A DNA stretch of 64,000 nt from Roseiarcus sp963709185 (GCA_963709185.1 CAVPVQ010000024.1:1-64000); one strand, 5' to 3'; counted from the stretch's first letter, positions 26,487 to 36,643 are shown. A program made the numbers and translations. The notes: generated by a model not told the origin, from the letters alone.

Positions 26487-26524
26487 CCGGCGCGGCGATG
26501 CCGCCGGCGTTCGAAGGAGCAACG

Positions 26525-28675
26525 ATGATCCTGCGCCGCTCCCGGTTCGTGCATGTCGTGCCGCTGGCGGACGGGCGCGCGCTGGCGTTGCACGCGCTGA
26601 CCCATTTGCGGCTCGGCATCGACCGCGAGGTCGCGCGCCTCATCGCGCTGGTTCGACGAGCCCCGCGCGCTCCCCGAGGCGATTCCTGAACTTTCTCGGC
26701 TGGTCGCCTACGACATCCAGAACTCTCGCCGGCTGCGTGGCGTCGCTGCTGGAGCGCGGCGTGCTCACCGACAAGTCCCCCGACGACGAGCTCGCCGCGA
26801 CCGCCGCGACATTGGCGGAGACCAGCGGTCGCGACCCCGGCGAGATGCTCGAACGGTTCCGACGCGCGCGCCACGAAGGCGCCCAGCCCTATTGGGCGAT
26901 GGCGACGGCGCGTGGCATCGCCGAACTCGACGGCAAACGACGGCGGCTCGACGCGGTGCTGCTCGGCGATTGCGACCTCCAGATGGAGACCGAGTTCCTG
27001 ACGCTCGAAGGCGCGCGGCGCGGCCTCGATCTGCGCATCGTCGCGACCTTTCCCGACGATGCGCGCCTCGCCGCCGAGCGCCCGCACGACCTGATCGTGA
27101 TCGGCGCGCTGCGCTCGCGGGGCGCGATCGCGCTGGCGCGCCCCGAAGACGACGGCGAGCCGTTCCGGCTCTACATCGCCGAGGCGCAGCGGATCCTCGA
27201 AAGCCTGCGCGCCCATAGCGCCGCGCCGATCCTCATCGACAATCTGCCCGAGCCGACCGTGCAGCCGCTCGGCCTCGCCGAGCGCGGCCCGCATGGCCAT
27301 CGCAACCGCTACCGCCGCGCCAATCTCGCGCTCGATGAGCTCGCCGAGAGCTTCGCCGACGTCACTGTCGTCGACATCGCCGCGGCCTTCGCGGCAGCCG
27401 GCGCCGAGGCGCTGCTCGACGACGGCCTGACGTCGTTCGCGCATTTCGGCTCGCCCGGCTGGATGCTGCAGCGTCCGGCCAGCGAGAAGGCGGCGGTCCA
27501 TGATCTTTTCCCCGATCCGGCGCCGCTTGCCGCGCTGCTCGACGGCGATCCCTACCGCCGCGAAAAGCTGGCGGCCCGCGCCCATGCCGACGCCTTGGTC
27601 AGCGTCCTCGGCGTCGACGCGAAGAAATGCGTGATCGTCGATCTCGACGGCGTGCTGTGGCCCGGCGTGCTCGCCGAAACCGGCGCGCCCTTCGCGTGGA
27701 GCCCCGAGGTCAGCGGCCCCTATTCCTATATCGGCCTCTATTTCGGCATCCACGAGGCGCTGAAGACGCTTGAAGCGCCGCGGCATCGTGCTCGCCGCGG
27801 TCAGCAAGAACGACGAAGCGGTGGTGCGCCAGCTCTGGACCTACCCCGATCATTATCCGCACGAGCGGCTGCTGAAGCCCGATGATTTCGTGACCTGGCG
27901 CGTCAACTGGAACAGCAAGGCCGAAAACATCCGCGCGATCGCCGAGGAGCTCGGCTTCGCCCTCGACGCCTTCCTGTTCATCGACGACCATCCGATCGAG
28001 CGCGAGCGCGTCCGCCGCCAGACGCCGGAGGTCGAGGTGTGGGGCGAGGAGCTTTTCTCGCTGCGCCGGCGGCTGCTCAGCGATCCGCGGCTGCAGCCCC
28101 TGCGCGTCACCGGCGAAGCGGCGGGGCGAACCGCGCTGGTCAAGGCGCAGCTCGGGCGGGCGCGGCTGCGCGCCGCCGCGCCGGACGAAGACGCCTTTCT
28201 CGCCTCCCTCGATATCCGCTGCGACATCGAATGGCTCGAATCCGGCGCGGCGCTCGAGCGGGTGCGGGAGTTGTTCCAGCGCACCACCCAGTTCAACACC
28301 ACCGGCCGCAAGTTCTCGATCGCCGAATTGTCGGACCTACTGGCGCGCGGCGCCGGGCGGATCGTCACGCTGAAGGTGAGCGATCGCTTCGCCGACCACG
28401 GGCTGGTCGGCGCCGCGGTCATCGAAGCGGGCGAGATCGTCGGCCTCGCCATCAGTTGCCGCGTCATGGGCCTCGGCGTCGAGCACCGCTTCCTCGAGGC
28501 GATCCTGGCCGAACTCGCCGACGGTCATCACACCATCGCCGCGCGAATCGTCGAGACCTCGCGCAATCTGCCGGTGCGCAACCTCTACCGCGACCATGGC
28601 TTCCAGCAACAGCCGGACGGTTGCTGGAGACGGCGCCTCGATCGATCCGGCGACGATTCGGTCGCCGCGGCGTGA
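26525..28675 (+). pseudogene. FkbH-like HAD-family protein, with three single-base frameshifts
   Basis: Segments in successive frames assemble into one FkbH-type protein of about 715 residues. The N-terminus MILRRSRFVHVVPL ends near 26651; WFDEPRALPEAIPELSRLVA is in a second frame to about 26717; TLAGCVASLLERG to HEALKTL is in a third frame to about 27770; the rest, KRRGIVLAAVSKNDEAVV to 28675, is in the first frame again. The HAD-IIIC motif VIVDLDGVLWPGVLAE and FLFIDDHPIERE are intact. The C-terminal GNAT-like part has FNTTGRKFS and NLYRDHGF. FkbH proteins load glyceryl units for polyketides and similar products; no polyketide genes are near, so the role is open. All three breaks are one-base insertions. 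The gene is either dead or badly sequenced. Confidence 0.75.
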
Positions 28676-28823
28676 GGCGCGATGCCCGGCCGCCGGCGGG
28701 CGAGCCGACGGCGCGCCGAAGCAACCCTGCGGCCGCTCCGCCACGAGCGATAACGCGGATTTGAACAAGAAGGCCAAAGCGCGCTAGATTGCGGCGCTCG
28801 TTCCAGCAGCCGAGGAGAACTTC

Positions 28824-29384
28824 ATGCGAGTCACCATCCGCCCGATCGCCGCCGCGTTAAGCATCGCCTGCCTCACATTGCTGACCGTCCCCGTCGTGAC
28901 CGGCGCCGCCCTCGCGCAAAACAATCAGGCCGAACCCGCCGAACAGGCGCCCAAGCAGATGGCGCTCACCGACGCGCAGATCGACAACGTGCTCGCGGCG
29001 AAGTCCGACATCGACGCGATCGTCAGCAAATTGCCGCCGAACGCCGCCCAGCCGAGCCCGAAGGTGATGGCCCAGCTGGACGCCGCCGCCAAGAAGCACG
29101 GCTTCGCGAACTATGGCGAATACGACGACGTCGCCGGCAACATCAGCATGGTGATGGAGGGGTTCGACCCGCAAACCAAGAAATACGTCGGGCAGGACGT
29201 GGTCATCAAGCAGGAGATCGCCCAGGTCCAGGCCGACAAAAAAATGCCGGCGAACGACCGCAAGGAGGCGCTCAGCCAATTGAACGACGAGCTGAAATCG
29301 GTGACGCCGCTGCAGTTCCCGGCCAATGTCGACGTCGTCGGCAAATATTATGACAAGCTGAGCGAGGCGATGTCGCAGAACTAA
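28824..29384 (+). CDS. hypothetical secreted protein
   Basis: A 186-residue protein with a clear Sec signal peptide (MRVTIRPIAAALSIACLTLL, cleavage near ALA/QNN at residue 32). The mature part is mostly helical: MALTDAQIDNVLAAKSDIDA, then KKHGFANYGEYDDVAGNIS and a lysine-rich helix, ending in a PANVDVVGKYYDKL segment. No cysteine or catalytic motif is visible. Function unknown; similar small periplasmic helical proteins are frequent in Hyphomicrobiales. The start has GAGGAG seven bases upstream. Confidence 0.7.
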   Translation: MRVTIRPIAAALSIACLTLLTVPVVTGAALAQNNQAEPAEQAPKQMALTDAQIDNVLAAKSDIDAIVSKLPPNAAQPSPKVMAQLDAAAKKHGFANYGEYDDVAGNISMVMEGFDPQTKKYVGQDVVIKQEIAQVQADKKMPANDRKEALSQLNDELKSVTPLQFPANVDVVGKYYDKLSEAMSQN

Positions 29385-29417
29385 CGGCTTGCATCAAAGA
29401 AATTGAAAGGCTGGCGC

Positions 29418-29551
29418 ACCCTCTCCTTCCCCCCTTGTGGGGGAGGGCCGGGGTGGGGGGTCGCGCTAACCTATCCAAAAAAATCATGGCGCCTCGTATT
29501 GATGGCTCGACGCGACCCCCCTCCCTGACCCTCCCCCGCAAGGGGGGAGGG
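29418..29551. repeat. intergenic inverted-repeat element, family C
   Basis: Left arm ACCCTCTCCTTCCCCCTTGT folds on GGGGGAGGG. The right arm CCCCCCTCCCTGACCC folds on GGGGGGAGGG, and the two arms are roughly inverted copies around a central GCGCCTCGTATTG. Only one copy was found in the window. It fills most of the gap between the secreted protein and the SDR gene. Confidence 0.6.
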
Positions 29552-29622
29552 AATGAATGGCGTCGCCTCAACGTTGTCATCGTGGTCCAACGCCAAACTG
29601 GGCGGGCGGAGGACGTTTTTTC

Positions 29623-30399
29623 ATGGCCAGCAATCTCGATCGGCTGTTCGGTCTGCGCGGGCGCGTCGCGTTGGTGACCGGTTCGTCGCGCGGCATCGGG
29701 CGCGCGCTGGCCGCCGGCCTCGCTGAGGCGGGCGCGCGCGTCGTGGTCAACGGCCGCTCCGCCGAGGCGGTCGATGCCGTGGTCGCTGAATTGGCCGCCG
29801 ACGGCGCCGAGGCGCACGGCGCGGTCTTCGACGTCACCGATGGCGAGCAGGTTCGCGCCGGCGTCGCGCGCATCGAGGCCGAGGTCGGGCCGATCGACAT
29901 TCTCGTCAACAACGCCGGCGTCCAGCGCCGCATGCCGCTCGAAGACTTCCCCGAAGACGCCTGGCGCGGCCTGATGGCGACCAATCTCGACAGCGTGTTT
30001 CTGGTCGGACAGGCCGTGGCGCGCGCGATGATCCCGCGCCGGCGCGGGCGCATCATCAACATCTGCTCGGTGCAAAGCGAACTCGCGCGGCCCAGCATCG
30101 CGCCCTACACGGCCTCCAAAGGCGCCGTGAAAATGCTGACCAAGGCGATGGCGACCGACTGGGGCAAGCACGGGATCCGGGTGAACGGTCTCGGCCCCGG
30201 CTATTTCCGCACGCCGCTCAACAAGGCGCTGGTCGAGGATGAAAAGTTCTCGGCGTGGCTCGCCGCGCGCACGCCGCTCGGCCGGTGGGGCGAGGTGGAA
30301 GAGCTCGTCGGCGCCGCGGTGTTCCTCGCCTCCGACGCCTCGAGCTTCGTCAACGGGCACATTCTCTACGTCGACGGCGGCATCACCGCCTCGATCTGA
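29623..30399 (+). CDS. short-chain dehydrogenase/reductase (gluconate 5-dehydrogenase-like)
   Basis: A 258-residue classical SDR: cofactor loop VTGSSRGIGRALA, NNAG at about 90, catalytic Ser in CSVQSELARPS, Tyr/Lys in YTASKGAVKML, and the C-terminal VNGHILYVDGG. The overall pattern is closest to gluconate 5-dehydrogenases and 2-deoxygluconate dehydrogenases, which use NAD(P). A gluconokinase lies 6 kb away, but no direct operon link is visible. The upstream GGAGG is 12-14 bases from the ATG, so the exact start is slightly uncertain. Converges on the peptidase gene. Confidence 0.85.
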   Translation: MASNLDRLFGLRGRVALVTGSSRGIGRALAAGLAEAGARVVVNGRSAEAVDAVVAELAADGAEAHGAVFDVTDGEQVRAGVARIEAEVGPIDILVNNAGVQRRMPLEDFPEDAWRGLMATNLDSVFLVGQAVARAMIPRRRGRIINICSVQSELARPSIAPYTASKGAVKMLTKAMATDWGKHGIRVNGLGPGYFRTPLNKALVEDEKFSAWLAARTPLGRWGEVEELVGAAVFLASDASSFVNGHILYVDGGITASI

Positions 30400-30406
30400 G
30401 CCGCGC

Positions 30407-31948
30407 TCATTTGCCCTCGATCAGCCGCCGCGCATCCTCGCGCAGCGCCTTGCGCGAATCGTCGCGGGTGTAGTGCATGTGTCCGCCGCCATAGACCTTC
30501 AGCGTCAGCCGCCCGGCGGCGCCATAGTCCGGAATCTGGTCGAGCAGCAGCTTGGTGCCGTAATACGGCACCTGCAGATCGGTCAGGCCGTGCGTGACCA
30601 GCACGCGGAAATTCGGATCCAGCGCCAGCATCTCCCGAAGGTCTCTCATCGATTCCGGCGGACGGAGGCCGCGGCCCCAGTCCCAGGCGCGGTTGACGCT
30701 GGAGCTCAGCGGTTCGTAACGGTCGTCGATCTTCCAGCCGAGACGGCGCGCATAGAGGTCCATCATCGCGCTCGCCATCGGCGCCTCGAAGCCGTCGATG
30801 ATCGGGTCGAGCCAATGGCTTTCGTTGGCCGCCGGCGCCGGGTCGTAGGCGCTGACCGTGACGTCGTAGACGGCGCCGACCCTGCCATGCGCGCGGTCGA
30901 ATTCGCGCAGAAACGTCTCCTTGTCGACGCGCCCGCCAAGCCGGCGCACCAGCGCGGGATCGAGCCCGGTGATCGCGGTCACCCGATCGACCATGCGCGC
31001 CACCGCCGGGGCGTCGCGCGGCCCTCTGAGATAGTCGAGCAGATAGTCGCCGCTCGCATATTGTTCGACATCGGCGAGTTGATCGCGCGTCACCGGGCCG
31101 TTCTTCTCCCTCACCGCCGCCGCATAGGACGGCAGCAGGATCGCCGAAGAAATCGGCTGGCTGGAGCCCTCCATGGTGGCGAAATCCAGCACCGGCGAAA
31201 GCAGCACCAGCCCGCTGACGCCGACGCCCTCGTCGGTCGCCAGCGCCTTGGCGAGACGCGGGCCGCGAAACCCGCCATAGCTCTCGCCGACGATGAATTT
31301 GGGCGAGGCGAGCCGTTCATTGGCGGCGAGCCAGCGGCGCACCGCGACCGCCAGCGCTTCGATGTCGCCGCTCACCGACCACAGTCTCTTGCGCACCTCG
31401 TCGCTGCCCGCGACAATCCGGCTGTAGCCGGTTCCCGGCGGATCGATGAACACCAGATCGGTGAAATCGAGCCAGGTGTCGTCATTGTCGACCAGCGCGG
31501 GCGCGGCGGAGGCGTTGATCGTTCCGTCCTTTAGCGGCAGACGCCATGGCCCGAGGGCGCCCAGATGCAGCCATACGGAGGACGCGCCCGGCCCGCCGTT
31601 GAACACGAACGTCACCGGGCGGGTGGCGGCGGGGGCGCCGTTGAGCTGATAGGCGACATAGGCGACCTCCGCCTGCGGCGCGCCGCTCTTGGCGTCGATG
31701 AGCTTGATCGTGCCCGCGGTCGCCTTGAAATTCAGCGTGCGGCCCGACAGGACGAGCGTGTGTTCGGTCGTCGAATCCGGCGGCAGCGCGCGGGGGGCGC
31801 TGGGCGGGGCGCGCTCTTCCGACCGCGCGGCGACGGACGCATGTGGCCCGGCGGCCGGGCCGTCCTCCTGCGCCTGCGCCGCCAGCGCAAAGCCGGCGAG
31901 CAACGCGCACACGCCGAGAGCGCGCGAGAAACGACCGAATATACGCAT
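30407..31948 (-). CDS. secreted serine carboxypeptidase (peptidase S10)
   Basis: A 513-residue alpha/beta-hydrolase with a signal peptide (MRIFGRFSRALGVCALLAGF, cleaved after AQA). Motifs are NGGPGASSVWLHLGALGP (oxyanion region), the nucleophile in GESYGGFRGP, Asp in THGLTDLQVPYYGT and His in GGHMHYTRDD. It removes C-terminal residues from peptides in the periplasm or outside the cell. The frame is open about 90 residues upstream, but those residues are low-complexity, and the ATG at 31948 begins the signal peptide. No operon partner. Confidence 0.9.
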   Translation of the reverse strand: MRIFGRFSRALGVCALLAGFALAAQAQEDGPAAGPHASVAARSEERAPPSAPRALPPDSTTEHTLVLSGRTLNFKATAGTIKLIDAKSGAPQAEVAYVAYQLNGAPAATRPVTFVFNGGPGASSVWLHLGALGPWRLPLKDGTINASAAPALVDNDDTWLDFTDLVFIDPPGTGYSRIVAGSDEVRKRLWSVSGDIEALAVAVRRWLAANERLASPKFIVGESYGGFRGPRLAKALATDEGVGVSGLVLLSPVLDFATMEGSSQPISSAILLPSYAAAVREKNGPVTRDQLADVEQYASGDYLLDYLRGPRDAPAVARMVDRVTAITGLDPALVRRLGGRVDKETFLREFDRAHGRVGAVYDVTVSAYDPAPAANESHWLDPIIDGFEAPMASAMMDLYARRLGWKIDDRYEPLSSSVNRAWDWGRGLRPPESMRDLREMLALDPNFRVLVTHGLTDLQVPYYGTKLLLDQIPDYGAAGRLTLKVYGGGHMHYTRDDSRKALREDARRLIEGK

Positions 31949-32072
31949 GCCATCGCTCCCGCCGGCAAGGTTGCCGCGCCGCAAGATAGCGCGCCCGGCG
32001 TCGCTGCCGCAAACCGCGGCGCGTGGCGCCAGGATGCTTAAATTCAGGCGCAGTCGACCGCCGCTCGAGCGA

Positions 32073-33785
32073 TCACCGTCCAGGATACCAATAGGCCGCC
32101 TGCTCCTTGGTGCGGTCGACCACCACGAACTGGTTGGCGAACACGCGGTAGGGATAGCTCTGCTCGCCGTCCGGCCATTGCACGCGGATTTCCGCGCGCT
32201 CCGCCGTGCCGAGCCCGACATGCACCCAGCCGGCGTGACCCGAGGCGTCGCCGCCGCCGACCTGGATCGTGCGGTTCATCGTGCGCGTTCCCGTCTTGAC
32301 GGCGATCCTCGCGCCGACCGCGTTGCGGTTGGGGTTCGGCTCGGTCAGGCGGATCTCGATCCAGTTGCCCATCGGCGCGGGCGGCCCGTCGCCGATCTTC
32401 GCGCCGAGATTGCGAAACAGGCTCGCCGGCGCGCCGCGATTGATCACCAGGAGGTCGAGCATGCCGTCGAGATTGAAGTCGTCGATCAGCGCGCCGCGCC
32501 CCTTTCGGTTGAGCGCGATGCCGGCGGCTTCCCCGGCTTCGGCGAACTTGCCGCTCCATTGGCCGAGCAGCAGGTTGTTGGGGTCGAACGACGCGAAATC
32601 AGGCATCTGCTCGACATTGCCCTTGGCGATGAACAGGTCGAGCAGGCCGTCATTGTTGAAATCGGCGAACTCGCTGTGCCAGCCGGTCGACGGGCGCTGG
32701 TCGCCGCCGGCGTACGGCAAGTGGGCGGTCGCGCCGCGCTCGCCGGCGATGTCGCGGTAGACCGGCGCCTCGCCTTTGCCGCCCTCGTCGGCGTCGAGCT
32801 TTTGCAGCTTGGTGTCGCCCATCGAGGTCAGCGCATATTCGGGATAGCCGTCGCCGTCGACGTCGCCCTCGGCGATGCCCATGCCGAAGATCGACAGATG
32901 CCGCCAGCCGTCGGCGCGCCCATAAAGCTTTGGCGGCTTGCCCGGCTCGATCCGCCACATCTGCTCCTCGCCGCCGCGGTAATATTGGCGATCGTTGGAG
33001 ACGCGCAGCGAGGGGATTCCCGACCGGTTCCAGTCGGTGAACAGCATCGACAGCGCGCAGAAACCGGGGGCCAGCGGGGTGCGCACCGAATAGTCCGGCT
33101 TGTCGCCGGGCTGCGGACGATACAGCGAATTCTCCTCGCAGGTCCCCCAAGGCGATCCCGGCGCGTGCCGGTCGACGTAGTGGCCGATCGCCAGGGTCGG
33201 AAACTTCTGGCCCGGCTCCCATTCGGCGGCGAACGACGTGGTCCAGCCGGGGTCGCCGTCGAACCCCCATTCCTTGTTGGCGAGGGAGAACGTGCAGTCG
33301 GGGCCGCCCTTGAGCAGCAGATTGCCGCCGACCCTGAGCACGAACAGATCCATGTGGCCGTCGCCATCGATGTCGAGGGGATAGGCGCCCAGAACGCCTT
33401 CGAGTTCGTGATGGCCGGCATCGAACGTCAGCGGCTTTTCCTCAAAGCGCAGCGGGCCGCCGGGGGTCGACTTGTTGACGAACAGTTTGGCGGGATTCTT
33501 GCCGCCGGCGAGAAACACCGAAGGGAAGCCCGAGCCGTCGCAATCGAGCGCCGCCCCGCCGCCGCCGACGAAATATTCCCACGGCCCGTCATAGACGTTG
33601 TCGAGGCCGGCAGCGGCCGCTTCCTCATGCATGATCGGGATGTCGCCGAGCGGCTTCTGCGGCGCATCGCCAGCCCGGACGGGCGCGGCGAACAGCAGCG
33701 CCAGCGCGATCGCCAGGCCGCGCAGAGCGGTCGCGCCGCGGCGCGCGACGGGCAGCCGCGCTGGGTTTGAAAACAAGCCGGTCAT
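32073..33785 (-). CDS. FG-GAP/ASPIC (CRTAC1-like) repeat secreted protein
   Basis: A 570-residue exported protein (signal peptide ending VRA/GDAP). It is a beta-propeller of FG-GAP/VCBS repeats with calcium-type motifs (DIDGDGHMDLF, DVDGDGYPEY, DFNNDGLLDLF, DFNLDGMLDLL), then a C-terminal ASPIC/UnbV segment (VGARIAVKTG, AEIRVQWPDGEQSYPY). The start overlaps the upstream di-heme gene's stop by four bases, so the two proteins are made together. Such propellers bind partners or substrates in the periplasm. The specific role is unknown. Confidence 0.85.
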   Translation of the reverse strand: MTGLFSNPARLPVARRGATALRGLAIALALLFAAPVRAGDAPQKPLGDIPIMHEEAAAAGLDNVYDGPWEYFVGGGGAALDCDGSGFPSVFLAGGKNPAKLFVNKSTPGGPLRFEEKPLTFDAGHHELEGVLGAYPLDIDGDGHMDLFVLRVGGNLLLKGGPDCTFSLANKEWGFDGDPGWTTSFAAEWEPGQKFPTLAIGHYVDRHAPGSPWGTCEENSLYRPQPGDKPDYSVRTPLAPGFCALSMLFTDWNRSGIPSLRVSNDRQYYRGGEEQMWRIEPGKPPKLYGRADGWRHLSIFGMGIAEGDVDGDGYPEYALTSMGDTKLQKLDADEGGKGEAPVYRDIAGERGATAHLPYAGGDQRPSTGWHSEFADFNNDGLLDLFIAKGNVEQMPDFASFDPNNLLLGQWSGKFAEAGEAAGIALNRKGRGALIDDFNLDGMLDLLVINRGAPASLFRNLGAKIGDGPPAPMGNWIEIRLTEPNPNRNAVGARIAVKTGTRTMNRTIQVGGGDASGHAGWVHVGLGTAERAEIRVQWPDGEQSYPYRVFANQFVVVDRTKEQAAYWYPGR

Positions 33786-35204
33786 TGCGGCGCCTTGATC
33801 TCGAGGGAGCGCAGAAAGGCGATGACGTCGTCGCGCATCGGCTTGTCGCAGGCGAGATACGCGTCGCGCGAGAAGCGCGCCTCGCCGCCATGCGCGCTGA
33901 TGATTTCATCGAGCGAGCGGAAATCGCCGCGATGGCCGTAGGGCGCTGTGGAGCCGACGCCCCACAGGCGCGGCGTCAGGAACACGTCGCGCTCGACGAA
34001 CCGCTGCGCCTGCAATTCGTTGCCGAGCGCGTTGACCTGCGCGTCGACCATCAGATGGCGCTTGAGGTCGCTGAACAGCGGAATCAGCCATTCCCCCTTG
34101 TCGTTCTTCTGCAACTGGCTGGCGAACGGCATTTTGGAAAGGTCGATGCGGATCGATCGCGAGGTCTCCGAGGCGCGCAACGTGCCCGCCGTGTCATAGG
34201 GCGCCGGATCGGTGAAGGTCAGCGACTTCAGGGGCAGCGTCTCGACATGGCAACTGGCGCAGCCCAGCGTCGGCGAATTGCCTGGCGCCCTCGGCCGCGG
34301 CGACGCGCCAATCGTCCGGCAGGTCCTGCTTGACGGTCGGCGGCGGCAGGCTCGCCTGAAACGCCACAAGCGCCGAAATGTCGCCCGGCGTCACCGCGTC
34401 GGGCACGCCGCTTTCGGAGAAATCATGCGAGCCCGTCCAGCGCACCCCGAACCGCTCCACCGCCTCCATGCCGTGATGGGTGTTCATCGCGTTGATCGTG
34501 AACTGGCGCAGCGAGGCGAACACGCCCTTGCGGCTGAACGGGCGCACGATGAGGTCGGCGTCGACGCCGTCGATGCGGTCGAGGTCGACGATGCCGTCGG
34601 GATGCGCGACGATCGAGCCGAACCGCACGCCTTTCGACACGAGGTCGGCAGTCACCTCCTTGCCGCCCGCCCACGCCCGCTTGACGGCGTCGTTGCGCGC
34701 AGCCTGCAGATCGGCGGTCATCTCGCGCGCCAGCAGTTCGACGAGGCCCGCGCCCATCAGCGCCACCGTGTGCCGCTCGCTGGAAAAGGTCGGGTCGGTG
34801 TTGTCGAACTCGGCGCTCTCGAATCCTTCCGAAACAAACGCATTGGCGACGGTGTCGCCGCTGCCGCCGGTGATCGGATCGTTGTGGCATCCCGAGCAGG
34901 AATTGGAGTCCGGACCGCTGGTCCGGCTGAACGCCGGATTGATTCCGCGCTTTCTTTTCGTCGGGATGATCGCCTGCGTCGCCTTCGGGCGGCCGGCGCC
35001 GTCTTCAAGCGTGAACTTGGCCTTGAACAATTCCTTGCCGCGCGCGATCAGCGCCGGAATGGCGCTTTCGCCGGCCTGTGCGACGGCGTCGAAATCGACG
35101 TGGGAGCTGAAGATTCTCTCGTCCCAACTGGCCCCCGCGGCCACGGCGACCGTCCCGACGGCGAAAGCGGCGCCGAGCGCCAGGCTCAAGCCGGATCGTT
35201 TCAT
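33782..35204 (-). pseudogene. DUF1111 di-heme oxidoreductase family protein, one-base frameshift
   Basis: Signal peptide MKRSGLSLALGAAFAVGTVA. Heme site 1 is CSGCH (in NSCSGCHNDPITGGSGD). Family segments follow: FSRKGVFASLRQFTINAMNT, HHGMEAVERFG and TGSHDFSESGVPDAVTPGD. The first frame ends after RQFADAG; the next frame resumes with CASCH (heme site 2) and VETLPLKSLT, then TPRLWGVGSTAPYGHRGDF. One extra C near 34262 explains the break; the repaired length is 473. Similar periplasmic di-heme proteins (COG3488) are thought to be oxidoreductases; the substrate is unknown. Operon with the FG-GAP protein that follows. Confidence 0.8.
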
Positions 35205-35469
35205 GCCCTGCCCCTCCGGAGTCCATCGGCGGGCTCGCCCGCTTCTCTTGCAAACACAGCAGAACCCATGTTTTCGGGATCAGCAAGACATTTTGTAAGC
35301 AATGCAAAAAAACTCTTTCGTGAGGCTTGTCCGCGCATTGACTTTGGTTCCTCGTCCAAGCAGTGTCATTTTCGCGGTGGGAATTGCCGGATGCGGCTGA
35401 CTTCCCCACGCAAGTGCGGTTTTGTGAGCGGCAAGACGTAAAATTGCAGCTCGTCAAGGGAGGAATTTA

Positions 35470-36519
35470 ATGAGGAACGTCAGCACCCTTATACTGGGGG
35501 CGGCCCTGCTGGCCTCCGCCAGCCTTTCGTCCGTCGCAGCGATGGCCAAGGACATCGTGGTCGGCGTCTCCTGGTCTAATTTCCAGGAAGAGCGCTGGAA
35601 GACCGATGAAGCCGCGATCAAGGCGGCCCTCGCCCCGAAGGGCGCAAAATACATTTCGGCCGATGCGCAGGGCTCGCCCACCAAGCAGCTGACGGACGTC
35701 GAGAACCTGATTTCGCAGGGCGCGAACGTCCTGATCATCCTCGCGATGGACTCCGAAGCGATCCTTCCGGCGGTCAAGAAGGCCGGCGACGAAGGCATTC
35801 CGGTCATCGCCTATGACCGCGAAATTGAAAGCCCCGCCGCGCTCTACCTGACGTTCGACAACGTCGGCGTCGGCCGCCTGATGGCCAAGGCGATCGAAGC
35901 CGCCAAGCCGGCCGGCAACTACGCCTTCATCAAGGGCGACAAGGGCGACCCGAACGCCGACTTCCTGTTCTCCGGCATCACCGAAGTGCTGAAGCCCGCG
36001 ATGAGCGCCGGCAAGATCAAGAACGTCGGCGAAAGCTATTCCGATGGCTGGAAGCCCGACAACGCGCAGAAGAACATGGAGCAGATCCTCACCAAGAACA
36101 ACAACAAGATCGACGCGGTGGTCTGCGAGAACGATGGCATGGCGGGCGGCGTCGTCGCGGCGCTCACCGCCCAGGGCCTCGCCGGCGTGGTGCCGGTCTC
36201 CGGCCAGGACGGCGACCACGCGGCGATCAACCGCATCGCGCTCGGCACCCAGACCGTCTCGATCTGGAAGGACAGCCGCGATCTCGGCAAGCTCGCCGGG
36301 GAATCGGCGGTCGCCCTCGCCAGCGGCAAGAAGATGGCGAGCCTTCCCGGCGTGAAGCCGTTCTCGGGCGGCGCCAAGCACGTGACGGTCAGCGGCGTTC
36401 TGCTGACCCCGCTCGCGGTCACCAAGGCCAACCTCAACGTGATCGTCGAGAAGGGGTGGATCACCAAGGACGAGGTCTGCGCCGGCGTGAAGCCCGGATC
36501 GGTCGCCTTCTGCAAGTGA
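35470..36519 (+). CDS. xylF: xylose-type ABC transporter periplasmic binding protein
   Basis: A 349-residue protein with a signal peptide (MRNVSTLILGAALLASASLS, cleaved near AMA/KD). The mature domain matches XylF: VGVSWSNFQEERWKTDEAAI, NVLIILAMDSEAILPAV, VIAYDREIES and VSGQDGDHAAINRIALGTQT. The ATG is preceded by GGGAGGAAT. It leads xylF-xylH-xylG; a strong terminator-like hairpin after it should leave excess binding protein. Xylose is the expected ligand by family, not proven. Confidence 0.88.
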   Translation: MRNVSTLILGAALLASASLSSVAAMAKDIVVGVSWSNFQEERWKTDEAAIKAALAPKGAKYISADAQGSPTKQLTDVENLISQGANVLIILAMDSEAILPAVKKAGDEGIPVIAYDREIESPAALYLTFDNVGVGRLMAKAIEAAKPAGNYAFIKGDKGDPNADFLFSGITEVLKPAMSAGKIKNVGESYSDGWKPDNAQKNMEQILTKNNNKIDAVVCENDGMAGGVVAALTAQGLAGVVPVSGQDGDHAAINRIALGTQTVSIWKDSRDLGKLAGESAVALASGKKMASLPGVKPFSGGAKHVTVSGVLLTPLAVTKANLNVIVEKGWITKDEVCAGVKPGSVAFCK

Positions 36520-36555
36520 GTTGACCCCGCGTTTGTAGGGTGAGACAAGGAATCG

Positions 36556-36585
36556 CCGCGCCGCCCGAAAGCGGCGCGGTTTTTT
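36556..36585 (+). terminator. Rho-independent terminator/attenuator after xylF
   Basis: A perfect nine-base-pair stem CCGCGCCGC/GCGGCGCGG (36556-36564 with 36571-36579), a six-base loop and six T residues (36580-36585). It lies within the xyl operon before xylH, so it is probably partial, setting xylF expression above that of the membrane components. Confidence 0.85.
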
Positions 36586-36643
36586 GCGAATCGCGCCGCG
36601 CCGACGACGCCGCGGTCGCGATGACCAACCCATAGGGGGGAGC

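Noticed and set aside
35337..35365. Sigma70 promoter for xylF (TTGACT-17-CAGTGT)
   Set aside because: The -10 matches only two of six consensus bases, so it is too weak to list.
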